Positions 56,350-64,000 of a stretch of DNA of 64,000 bases are shown in pieces (position 1 is the stretch's first letter; each line of letters begins with the position of its first letter). The position numbers and the translations under genes were made by a program. The notes under the pieces were generated by a model. That model saw nothing but the letters and a program-made list of their open reading frames with translations, did not search any database and had not been told where the DNA came from. This DNA is from Dietzia psychralcaliphila (GTDB lineage: Bacteria; Actinomycetota; Actinomycetes; Mycobacteriales; Mycobacteriaceae). The stretch lies in NCBI RefSeq assembly GCF_003096095.1, contig NZ_CP015453.1, forward strand, positions 682,001 to 746,000, given 5' to 3'.

Positions 56350-57123
56350 ATGTCGAACATCGATCTGGGTCTGGCGGGAAGGGTCGTCCTCGTCACGGGC
56401 GGCGTCCGCGGCGTCGGCGCGGGCATCAGCAGGGTCTTCCGAGAAGCGGGCGCCGTCGTCGTCACCTGCGCGCGACGTCCCGCCGACGACGGATCCGACG
56501 TCGCGGATCTCGAGTTCCACTCCGTCGACCTCCGGGACCCCGACGCGGTCCGTGCGGTGGTCGACCGGATCGTGGAACGACACGGTCGTCTGGACGTGGT
56601 GATCAACAACGCCGGCGGAGCCCCGTTCGCCCTGGCGGCCGACGCCAGCGCCAACTTCCACTCCAAGATCATCGCGCTGAACCTGCTGTCCGCCCTCACG
56701 GTGGCCCAGGAGGCGAACCGGGTCATGCAGCCGTCTGGCGGGGCGATCGTCAACATCTCGTCGGTCTCCGGCCACCGGCCCTCGCCCGGGACCGCCTCGT
56801 ACGGAGCCGCCAAGGCGGGCATCGACTCGCTCACGCAGTCCCTGGCCGTCGAGTGGGCGCCCGCCGTGCGGATCAACTCCGTGGTGGTGGGCCCGGTCAA
56901 GACCGAGCTCGCCGAGATGCACTACGGGGACTCCGACGGTGTGGCCGCGGTCGACGCCACGATCCCGATGGGCCGGATGGCGGACCCGCGGGACGTGGGC
57001 CAGGCGGCCGCGTTCCTGGCCTCGCCGTTGGCGGCCTACATCACCGGCGCCGAACTCCTGGTCCACGGGGGCGGCGAGAAGCCGGCCTTCCTCTCGGCGG
57101 CCAACGCCAACACCAGCCCCTGA
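56350..57123 (+). CDS. SDR-family oxidoreductase (Rv3549c-like)
   Basis: This 257-residue SDR has VLVTGGVRGVGAGISRVF, NNAGG, and the catalytic SYGAAKAG. By position opposite echA20 it corresponds to Rv3549c of the KstR2 regulon. The reaction is not established; a ring C/D hydroxyacyl-CoA or keto substrate is likely. The next SDR follows after 29 bp. Confidence 0.88.
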   Translation: MSNIDLGLAGRVVLVTGGVRGVGAGISRVFREAGAVVVTCARRPADDGSDVADLEFHSVDLRDPDAVRAVVDRIVERHGRLDVVINNAGGAPFALAADASANFHSKIIALNLLSALTVAQEANRVMQPSGGAIVNISSVSGHRPSPGTASYGAAKAGIDSLTQSLAVEWAPAVRINSVVVGPVKTELAEMHYGDSDGVAAVDATIPMGRMADPRDVGQAAAFLASPLAAYITGAELLVHGGGEKPAFLSAANANTSP

Positions 57124-57152
57124 CATCACCGAACCACTATTCAAGGAGAACC

Positions 57153-58070
57153 ATGGGAATCTGCGACGGACGCGTCGTCATCGTCACCGGCGCCGGCCGC
57201 GGGATCGGCCGGGAGCACGCCCTGGCCTTCGCGGCCGAGGGGGCCAGGGTCGTGGTCAACGACCTCGGCGCCGGGCTCGACGGATCGGACGTGGGGGAGT
57301 CCCCGGCCGAGCAGGTGGTGGAGGAGATCCGGGCCGCCGGCGGCGAGGCTGTGGTCAACGGTAACGACATCTCCTCGTGGGAGGGGGCACGCGAACTCGT
57401 CCAGCAGGCGATCGACCACTTCGGGGGACTCGACGTGCTGGTCAACAACGCCGGCTTCCTCCGCGACAAGATGCTCGTCGGCATGGGGGAGCAGGACTGG
57501 GACAACGTGATCACCGTCCACCTCAAGGGCCACTTCGCGCCGCTACGGCACGCCGCCGAGTACTGGCGCGCGGAGTCGAAGGCCGGCAGGCCCCGCCAGG
57601 CCCGGGTCATCAACACCTCGTCGGGCGCCGGTCTGTTCGGTTCGGTGGGACAGGGCAACTACGCCACCGCGAAGGCCGGCATCGCGCTGTTGACCGTCCA
57701 GACCGCCGCCGAGATGAAGGGCTACGGCGTGACCGCCAACGCCATCGCCCCGGCCGCGCGTACCCGTATGACCACCTCCGCGGGGGAGGGTATGGCCTCC
57801 CAGATGGCCGCGCCGGAGGACGGCTCCTTCGACGCCATGGACCCGGCCAACGTCTCGCCGCTGGTCGTGTGGCTCGGGTCGACGGAATCAGCCGATGTCA
57901 CCGGACGCGTGTTCGAGGTCGAGGGTGGAAAGGTCACCGTGTGCGACGGATGGCAGCGCGCCGCGTCCGAGGACAAGGGTGCCAAGTGGGACCCGGCAGA
58001 GCTGGGGTCCGTGGTGCCGCGACTGCTCTCCGAGTCGCCCGCGCCGGTGCCCGTGTACGGCGCCCGCTGA
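57153..58070 (+). CDS. SDR-family oxidoreductase (Rv3548c-like)
   Basis: This 305-residue SDR has VIVTGAGRGIGREHALAFAA, a long VVNDLGAGLDGSDVGESPAE loop typical of the peroxisomal multifunctional-enzyme 3-hydroxyacyl-CoA dehydrogenase group, and the catalytic NYATAKAG. It corresponds to Rv3548c. AAGGAG precedes the ATG. The family suggests a beta-oxidation 3-hydroxyacyl-CoA dehydrogenase role. Confidence 0.88.
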   Translation: MGICDGRVVIVTGAGRGIGREHALAFAAEGARVVVNDLGAGLDGSDVGESPAEQVVEEIRAAGGEAVVNGNDISSWEGARELVQQAIDHFGGLDVLVNNAGFLRDKMLVGMGEQDWDNVITVHLKGHFAPLRHAAEYWRAESKAGRPRQARVINTSSGAGLFGSVGQGNYATAKAGIALLTVQTAAEMKGYGVTANAIAPAARTRMTTSAGEGMASQMAAPEDGSFDAMDPANVSPLVVWLGSTESADVTGRVFEVEGGKVTVCDGWQRAASEDKGAKWDPAELGSVVPRLLSESPAPVPVYGAR

Positions 58071-58105
58071 GCCCGCCGGTCTGAACCGCGCCCGGCCTGA
58101 ACTGC

Positions 58106-58146
58106 GAGAAGGAGCCCCGCACCAGCTCGGTGCGGGGCTCCTTCTC
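58106..58146. terminator. Strong convergent terminator
   Basis: A perfect 18-bp stem (58106-58123 with 58129-58146; GAGAAGGAGCCCCGCACC) and a 5-base loop lie between the SDR operon and the repeat-protein gene. Confidence 0.92.
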
Positions 58147-58179
58147 CGGTCCCGGGCTCAGCGCCCGATATCAGGTGAC

Positions 58180-59862
58180 TCAGTTCTCGGGATCCGGGCA
58201 GTCCTGCGCGTGAACCGATCCTGCGTTCGCGAGCTGGTCGACCTGCTCCTGCGGCAGGTCGCAGATCGTGGGCAGCGGCGGCAGGCCGGGCATCGGGGGC
58301 AGGGCGGGGAGCGCCACGCCACCATTGATCGCAGCGCCCGCGAGGACGAGCGTGCCGCCCAGGGACAGGACCGGAAGCAGGGCGATTCCCGAACCGCTCT
58401 CGCCGCCCAGGCTGGCCGCGGCCTCCAGGGAGCTGAGCGCGCCCATCTCCGACCCGAGGTTCGTCGAGAACGTGCCCTGGACGGAACCGTTCTCCAGCGA
58501 ACCGGTCAGCGCGGTGAGCGAGCCGTTGACCGCGGTGAGGTCACCGAAGGAGCCGGTCAACACCTCGGCGCTGCCACCGGTGGATCCGGTGATCAGGTCC
58601 GAACTCTGGCCCGTGGAGCCGCTGTTGCCCGAGAGGGATCCGGAGACCTCCTCGATGGAGCCGGACAGTGCGGGCAGGATCCCGCCCTCGGCGATCGACC
58701 CGATGATCGGGTCGGCGGAGTTGCTCTCCACCGAGCCGGCGAGCTGGTTGGCGGAGCCGTTGGTCAGCGACCCGGCGATCCCGTCGCCGACGAGCTCGGC
58801 AGAACCGCCGATGCCCGCGGTGGAGCCGTCAGGGAAGTTGGCGGACAGCGGCGGGAGCTCCGCGGACCCACCGAGGAAGTTGAGCTCGGTGGACAGGGGA
58901 GACATTCCGGTGGAGCCCATGCCCTCCGAACCGGTGAGGGGCGCGAGGTCGGAGGAGGTGAACTCAGCAGAACCACCGAGGAGATCGAGTTCCGTGGACA
59001 GCGGGGTCATGCCGAGGGATCCGACATCGGTGGAACCGAACTCGGCCGAGCCGCCGAGGAGTTCCGTGGACAGCGGCGTCATGCCGGTCGATCCCACGTC
59101 GCCCGACCCCACCAGGAGCTCGCTGGACAACGGGACCATGCCCGCGGAGCCGACGAGCGGGGCCAGGTCGGAGGAGGTGAAGCCAGCGGAGCCTCCGAGT
59201 AGGTCGGTGGACAGCGGGGTCATGCCGGCCGAGCCGACCTCGGTGGAGCCGAACTCCGCGGAGCCGCCGAGCAGGTCCAGCTGGGTGGACAGCGGGGAGA
59301 GGTCGGAGGAGGTGAAGTCCGCGGAGCCGCCGAGCAGGTCGGTGGACAGCGGCGGGAGCTCCGACGAGGCGGGGAGTTCGGCGGAGCCGCCGAGGAGGTC
59401 GGAGGACAGGGGCATCATGCCGAGGGAGCCGATATCCGTCGATCCGAACTCGGCGGAACCACCGAGCAGATCCGTGGACAGCGGGGCCATGTCCGCGGAA
59501 CCGATCTCCGACGACCCGCCGAGCAGGTCGGAGCTGCCCGGAATCTCGGACGACCCGCCGAGGAGATCGGAGCTGCCCGGAATCTCGGACGACCCGCCGA
59601 GCAGGTCGGAGCTGCCCGGCAGTGCCGAGGAGCCGCCGAGGGGATCGGAGCTCAGAGCGGGGAGGTCGGCCGAGCCACTGAGCGGATCGAGGCCGGCAGA
59701 GCCCCCGGCGAGGTCGCCGGCGGACCCGGTGAACGGGCCGAGAATCGGACCGATCGCATCGATGACACTGCCGAGATCCTGCGCGTTCGCCGTGCCTTGG
59801 ACTCCGGCGGTGGCGAGCAGGAATGTCGCCGCGACCGCGGCGGCCCTGTTGGGCTTGTTCAT
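58180..59862 (-). CDS. Large secreted Ser/Gly/Leu tandem-repeat protein
   Basis: This 560-residue protein has a Sec signal peptide (about 1-28, cleavage after ANA). Residues from about 60 to 345 consist of tandem units: three 13-residue GSSDLLGGSSEIP units, then nine longer units built on PLSTDLLGGSAEF plus a GST/SSD-rich spacer. A Ser/Gly-rich middle follows. Near the C-terminus a hydrophobic segment (about 490-520) precedes a Pro-rich tail with two Cys. The layout suggests an envelope-associated or surface protein. I recognise no family. It is followed by a strong terminator and has a GAAAGGA ribosome site. Confidence 0.85.
   Translation of the reverse strand: MNKPNRAAAVAATFLLATAGVQGTANAQDLGSVIDAIGPILGPFTGSAGDLAGGSAGLDPLSGSADLPALSSDPLGGSSALPGSSDLLGGSSEIPGSSDLLGGSSEIPGSSDLLGGSSEIGSADMAPLSTDLLGGSAEFGSTDIGSLGMMPLSSDLLGGSAELPASSELPPLSTDLLGGSADFTSSDLSPLSTQLDLLGGSAEFGSTEVGSAGMTPLSTDLLGGSAGFTSSDLAPLVGSAGMVPLSSELLVGSGDVGSTGMTPLSTELLGGSAEFGSTDVGSLGMTPLSTELDLLGGSAEFTSSDLAPLTGSEGMGSTGMSPLSTELNFLGGSAELPPLSANFPDGSTAGIGGSAELVGDGIAGSLTNGSANQLAGSVESNSADPIIGSIAEGGILPALSGSIEEVSGSLSGNSGSTGQSSDLITGSTGGSAEVLTGSFGDLTAVNGSLTALTGSLENGSVQGTFSTNLGSEMGALSSLEAAASLGGESGSGIALLPVLSLGGTLVLAGAAINGGVALPALPPMPGLPPLPTICDLPQEQVDQLANAGSVHAQDCPDPEN
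58860..59640 (-). repeat. Repeat array of the secreted protein
   Basis: At 59515-59625 three near-identical 39-bp units encode GSSDLLGGSSEIP. From about 58870 to 59500, nine copies of 54-78 bp carry the PLST(D/E)LLGGSAEF core with alternating FGSTD and FTSSD endings. All are in frame, so unit loss or gain would keep the protein open. Confidence 0.88.
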
Positions 59863-60222
59863 GGGGGAGGTCCTTTCGGTGGTGTGACCCCTCGGACGAC
59901 CGGGACCGTGTGGTCCCAGGTCCGGTCTTCTAACCCCGATAAGAATCCTCTAAGGCTGAGTGGATGTCAACGGTTTGCTCAGGAAGTGGTGCGCAAGTGA
60001 CTAATGAGGTGATATGAGGTTGATAAACACTCGTCAACACCTGTGTGCCGAGTAAACGAACACCCAGAACCGTGGGATCGACCACGCGTCGGGGCGGGGT
60101 CGCCGCCCCGGGCCGCGGGGAGGGGGAATCGGGATCTCTGCGACCGGATGGACATCCGGGTGGACGACAGCGGCCGGGGCCTCTCGGAAGGAGAGGCCCC
60201 GGCCGGAGCGGGAGTGCCGGCG
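59863..60222. other. 360-bp intergenic region
   Basis: No gene is visible. The right end holds a perfect terminator for the ddn operon (60171-60205). The left part, relatively AT-rich at 59930-60030, probably contains the promoter of the repeat-protein gene. No KstR or KstR2 box is seen. Confidence 0.6.
60171..60205. terminator. Terminator after the ddn-like gene
   Basis: A perfect 15-bp stem (CGGCCGGGGCCTCTC / GAGAGGCCCCGGCCG) with a GGAAG loop lies 18 bp beyond the stop of the ddn-like gene. Confidence 0.88.
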
Positions 60223-60726
60223 TCAGCCGAGCGGTTCGCAGATCACCACCGGGATGACCCTGCTCGTGTTGGCCTGGTACGAGGCGAAGTCCGAGTAGCG
60301 CTCGACGAGGCGGGGCCAGAGTTCGGCACGCTCCTGCGCGGTCGCCTCCCTCGCCCTCATCGCTCGGGTCCTTCGCCCGACCTGGATGGTGACCTCGGAA
60401 TTCACCAGGATGTTCCGGTACCACTGCGGGTGCTTCGGCAGCCCGCCCTGGGAGGCGACCAGCAGGACCCGGTCACCGTCCGGGAGGTGGAGCAGCGGCA
60501 CCGTGCGCGGTTCGCCGGATTTGCGTCCCGTCGTTGTCACCAGGCAGACCGGAACCGGTGCCTTCAGTGCCGATCCGACCCGCCAGTTGCCACCGATACG
60601 GCCGCCGGAGACGCGGTACGTCCAGGTGTTGACGCGGGACATCACCTTGATGATGCCGAGGACCCACGGCTTGGAGCGCCGGGGATCGTCCACGCCGGTC
60701 TCCACCCCGGGGTGACTCTCGCTCAC
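60223..60726 (-). CDS. Ddn-like deazaflavin (F420)-dependent nitroreductase family protein
   Basis: This 167-residue split-barrel protein has the family motif LVTTTGRKSGEPRTVPLLHL and ASQGGLPKHPQWYRNILVNSEV, as in M. tuberculosis Ddn (Rv3547). Ddn uses reduced F420; its natural role is thought to be quinone reduction. Adjacency to fadA5 is as in mycobacteria. The GTG at 60726 overlaps the GNAT stop (GTGA). Confidence 0.88.
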   Translation of the reverse strand: MSESHPGVETGVDDPRRSKPWVLGIIKVMSRVNTWTYRVSGGRIGGNWRVGSALKAPVPVCLVTTTGRKSGEPRTVPLLHLPDGDRVLLVASQGGLPKHPQWYRNILVNSEVTIQVGRRTRAMRAREATAQERAELWPRLVERYSDFASYQANTSRVIPVVICEPLG

Positions 60727-61310
60727 TTGGACCCCGACAGCGGCGCGCGGACGATCACGTGCTTGCCCGGGAAGAACGCTGCCAGCTCGCGTCGGCTCTC
60801 CTTCAGCGCGGCCAGACCGAAGCCCTTCTTGCGCTCCTCGGGGTGGATCCAGATGGCCACGTCGACATCGCCGTCGTCGATCTGCTCACCGAACACCAGG
60901 CCCACCGGCTGGTCACGGGAGGTGTCCACGGCGACGAACCACATGGCCGACTCGGCCTCGACGCGCCGCAGTCCCTCGCGCAGTTCGGCCTCGGTCTTCT
61001 TCTCGTCCCACGCGCCTCCGGTCGCGGAGGTCTCGTCCGAGGACCGGGAGTGGAAGAGGGACCTGTGGTGCTCCGAGTCGCGGAACGGGTGCAGGGTGAA
61101 GCCGCCCGGCCCGGTGGGGGCGGAGGAGTCGCCCGGTTGCCCCAGAAGGTTCTCCAGCGGCGCCCGGAGTACTGCTTCGGCCTCCTCGGAAGGGATGGAG
61201 AGGAGGTCGGCCAGTGCCGCTGCGGCATCCTGCCTGGAGTCCGCTGACGCGAGGGCCGCGAAGACCTCGCTCCTGCGGGCCGCGGCCGTCTCGATGGCGT
61301 TGCTGCTCAT
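60723..61310 (-). CDS. GNAT-family acetyltransferase-like protein
   Basis: This 195-residue protein has a C-terminal GNAT-like part (MWFVAVDTSRDQPVGLVFGE, then VAIWIHPEERKKGFGLAALK, where the acetyl-CoA loop would be). The N-terminal 60 residues are helical and Ala-rich (SADSRQDAAAALADLLSIPS), like a small regulatory or oligomerisation domain. The acceptor is unknown. It lies one base after fadA5 and overlaps the ddn-like gene, so it is co-expressed with side-chain degradation. Confidence 0.75.
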   Translation of the reverse strand: MSSNAIETAAARRSEVFAALASADSRQDAAAALADLLSIPSEEAEAVLRAPLENLLGQPGDSSAPTGPGGFTLHPFRDSEHHRSLFHSRSSDETSATGGAWDEKKTEAELREGLRRVEAESAMWFVAVDTSRDQPVGLVFGEQIDDGDVDVAIWIHPEERKKGFGLAALKESRRELAAFFPGKHVIVRAPLSGSK

Positions 61311-61311
61311 G

Positions 61312-62538
<1,227 letters not shown>

Positions 62539-62548
62539 GTATGGTGGG

Positions 62549-62562
62549 TGGAACGTGTTCTA
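62549..62562. promoter_or_regulatory. KstR operator 2 between fadA5 and cyp125
   Basis: TGGAACGTGTTCTA is an exact consensus match, centred 24 bp from operator 1 and 88 bp before the cyp125 start. The tandem pair suggests tight control of the first side-chain step. Confidence 0.9.
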
Positions 62563-62649
62563 GATTACCGCTCGGGTCCCGGGTTCGCAGTATCCCGGGG
62601 TCGTCGGTCGACGAGCACGAGACGCATCCGACGCGGTCAAGGAGTACCA

Positions 62650-63894
62650 GTGCAGGCAGTCACCATCCCCGAGGGTTTCGACTTCACGGACCCGGAGCTC
62701 TACGAGAAGCGGCTCCCGCATCCGGAGTGGGCTCACCTCCGTCGCACCGAACCGATCCGGTGGTGCGCCAACGAGCCCGGGGCCGACGGCTTCGACGACC
62801 ACGGGTACTGGGTGGTCACCAAGCACGAGGACGTCAAGGAGATCTCCCGGCGCACCAACGAGGTGTTCTCCACCTTCGAGAACACCGCGATCCCGCGCTT
62901 CGCACCGGGCACCGAGCGCGAGATCGTCGAGCTGACCCGCCTGCTGTTCATCAACCAGGACGGTGAAGAGCACAAGAAGTACCGGCGCACCATCTCCAAG
63001 GGCTTCACCCCGCGCAACATCGAGAAGCTCCGGGACCACCTCGCCGAGAAGGCGCGGGTCATCGTCGAGACCGCGGCCGCCAAGGGCAGCGGCGACTTCA
63101 TCACCGAGGTGGCCTCCGAGCTGCCTCTGCAGGCGATCGCCGAGCTCATCGGCATCCCCCTCGAGGACCGGCATCAGATCTTCGAGTGGTCCAACCAGAT
63201 GACCAGTTACGACGTACCCGGCAAGGTCGAAGAGTCGCAGATGGCCAACGCCATGGTCCTGTCCTATGCGCAGGACCTCGCCGCCAAGCGCGAGATCGAC
63301 CCCCGTGACGACCTGGTCACCAAGCTCATCCAGGCCGACATCGACGGCGAGAGGCTCACCGCCGACGAGTTCGGTTGGTTCGTGGTGCTGTTGGCCGTGG
63401 CCGGCAACGAGACCACCCGCAACGCCACCACACACGGGATGGTCGCCTTCCTCGACAACCCCGACCAGTGGGAGCTGTTCAAGGACGAGCGCCCCGCGAC
63501 CGCCTACGACGAGATCCTCCGCTGGGCCTCGCCGATCACGTCGTTCCAGCGCACCGCCACCGAGGACGTCGAGATCGGGGGTGTGACCATGAAGAAGGGC
63601 GACCGCGCCGCCATCATGTACGGCTCGGCGAACTTCGACGAGGACGTTTTCGAGGACCCCTTCTCGTTCAACATCCTGCGCGATCCCAACCCGCACCTGA
63701 GTTTCGGCGGGAACGGCCCGCACTACTGCATCGGGGCGAACCTGGCCAGGCTGCAGATCGAACTGATCTTCAACGCCATCGCCGATCACCTCCCCAACCT
63801 GGAGGCCCTCGGGGAGCCCTCCCGCATCCGCTCGGGGTGGCTCAACGGCATCACCGAGTGGTCGGTCGACTACAAGTGCCCGGTCATGCGCTGA
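62650..63894 (+). CDS. cyp125: CYP125, steroid C26/C27 monooxygenase
   Basis: This 414-residue cytochrome P450 begins side-chain degradation by oxidising the terminal methyl group to a carboxylate. It has the I-helix oxygen-binding motif AVAGNETTRNATTHGM, the ExxR-type segment AYDEILRWASPI and the haem loop LSFGGNGPHYCIGANLAR with the Cys thiolate near residue 360. The GTG at 62650 has AAGGAG upstream. An electron-transfer partner is not encoded beside it. Confidence 0.95.
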   Translation: MQAVTIPEGFDFTDPELYEKRLPHPEWAHLRRTEPIRWCANEPGADGFDDHGYWVVTKHEDVKEISRRTNEVFSTFENTAIPRFAPGTEREIVELTRLLFINQDGEEHKKYRRTISKGFTPRNIEKLRDHLAEKARVIVETAAAKGSGDFITEVASELPLQAIAELIGIPLEDRHQIFEWSNQMTSYDVPGKVEESQMANAMVLSYAQDLAAKREIDPRDDLVTKLIQADIDGERLTADEFGWFVVLLAVAGNETTRNATTHGMVAFLDNPDQWELFKDERPATAYDEILRWASPITSFQRTATEDVEIGGVTMKKGDRAAIMYGSANFDEDVFEDPFSFNILRDPNPHLSFGGNGPHYCIGANLARLQIELIFNAIADHLPNLEALGEPSRIRSGWLNGITEWSVDYKCPVMR

Positions 63895-63921
63895 CCCGAG
63901 CCCCACACACGGCCCGGCTCA

Positions 63922-63962
63922 CGGCCCCGACCCCGCCTTCTCGCCAGGCCGGGTCGGGGCCG
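63922..63962. terminator. Terminator after cyp125
   Basis: A perfect 12-bp stem (CGGCCCCGACCC / GGGTCGGGGCCG) with a 17-base loop begins 28 bp after the stop codon and is followed by TCGGTTCTC. Confidence 0.8.
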
Positions 63963-64000
63963 TCGGTTCTCTCCGGGCGGGCCTCGTCGTCATCCCTCGG

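Noticed and set aside
58268-59887. A 539-codon open frame on the plus strand, antisense to the Ser/Gly repeat protein
   Set aside because: It mirrors the repeat array and has no signal peptide, ribosome site or family. The minus-strand frame has a clean signal peptide and terminator, so the antisense frame is a by-product of codon bias.

Overview
The window is a dense, high-GC steroid (cholesterol-type) catabolism island of an actinobacterium of the order Mycobacteriales. The evidence is a KstR-type and a KstR2-type TetR repressor, their palindromic operators in front of almost every operon, and recognisable orthologues of Mycobacterium/Rhodococcus side-chain genes (cyp125, fadA5, fadE34, chsE1/chsE2, chsH1/chsH2, ltp2, chsH3), ring A/B genes (kshA, kshB, kstD, hsaA, hsaB, hsaC, hsaE, hsaF, hsaG) and ring C/D genes (fadD3, fadE30, ipdA, ipdB, ipdC, ipdF, echA20, fadA6). 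The genus cannot be fixed from the sequence; a Dietzia-like organism is my best guess. No rRNA, tRNA or CRISPR was seen.

Layout. 1-9320: a partial phosphotransferase, kstR, then fadE34, a chsE1-chsE2 fusion, chsH2, chsH1 and ltp2 in one operon for side-chain shortening. 9408-12324: a divergent esterase and acyl-CoA ligase sharing a KstR site. 12410-17528: non-steroid genes (maltokinase, trehalose synthase, two small related proteins) and an F420/LLM oxidoreductase. 17656-25817: chsH3-kstD, hsaE, an IclR regulator and a 13E12-type HNH protein, then hsaG-hsaF. 25818-27662: an IS1182-type element abutting the hsaF stop. 27693-36482: kshA, a small Cys-rich gene, kshB and a flavodoxin on one strand, and hsaA-hsaC-hsaB, an unknown gene and a sulfotransferase on the other. 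36535-47367: the KstR2-type block (echA, fadE31/32/33-like and cysQ; fadD3-SDR; mycofactocin-type SDR; fadE30-ipdF). 47392-49927: a lipoprotein and an IS1380-type element inserted at the kstR2 operator. 49959-58070: kstR2-fadA6, ipdC-ipdB-ipdA-echA20 and two SDRs. 58180-64000: a Ser/Gly repeat secreted protein, a fadA5-GNAT-ddn operon and cyp125.

How it works together. CYP125 oxidises the side chain. FadD-type ligation, ChsE/FadE34, ChsH, FadA5 and Ltp2 shorten it. KstD and KshAB open ring B, and HsaAB and HsaC open ring A. HsaEGF turn the dienoate fragment into central metabolites. FadD3, FadE30, IpdF, IpdC, EchA20, IpdAB and FadA6 break down rings C and D. hsaD, normally beside hsaC, is absent from this window.

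Most unusual features: the single-chain ChsE1-ChsE2 fusion; a sulfotransferase (hsaACB operon) facing a PAP-phosphatase (cysQ) at the end of a KstR2 operon; insertion sequences at CTAG sites in the kstR2 operator and the hsaF stop codon; a 560-residue Ser/Gly repeat secreted protein; and at least a dozen short tandem duplications (mostly 14-30 bp, often 15 bp) clustered at gene starts and stops.
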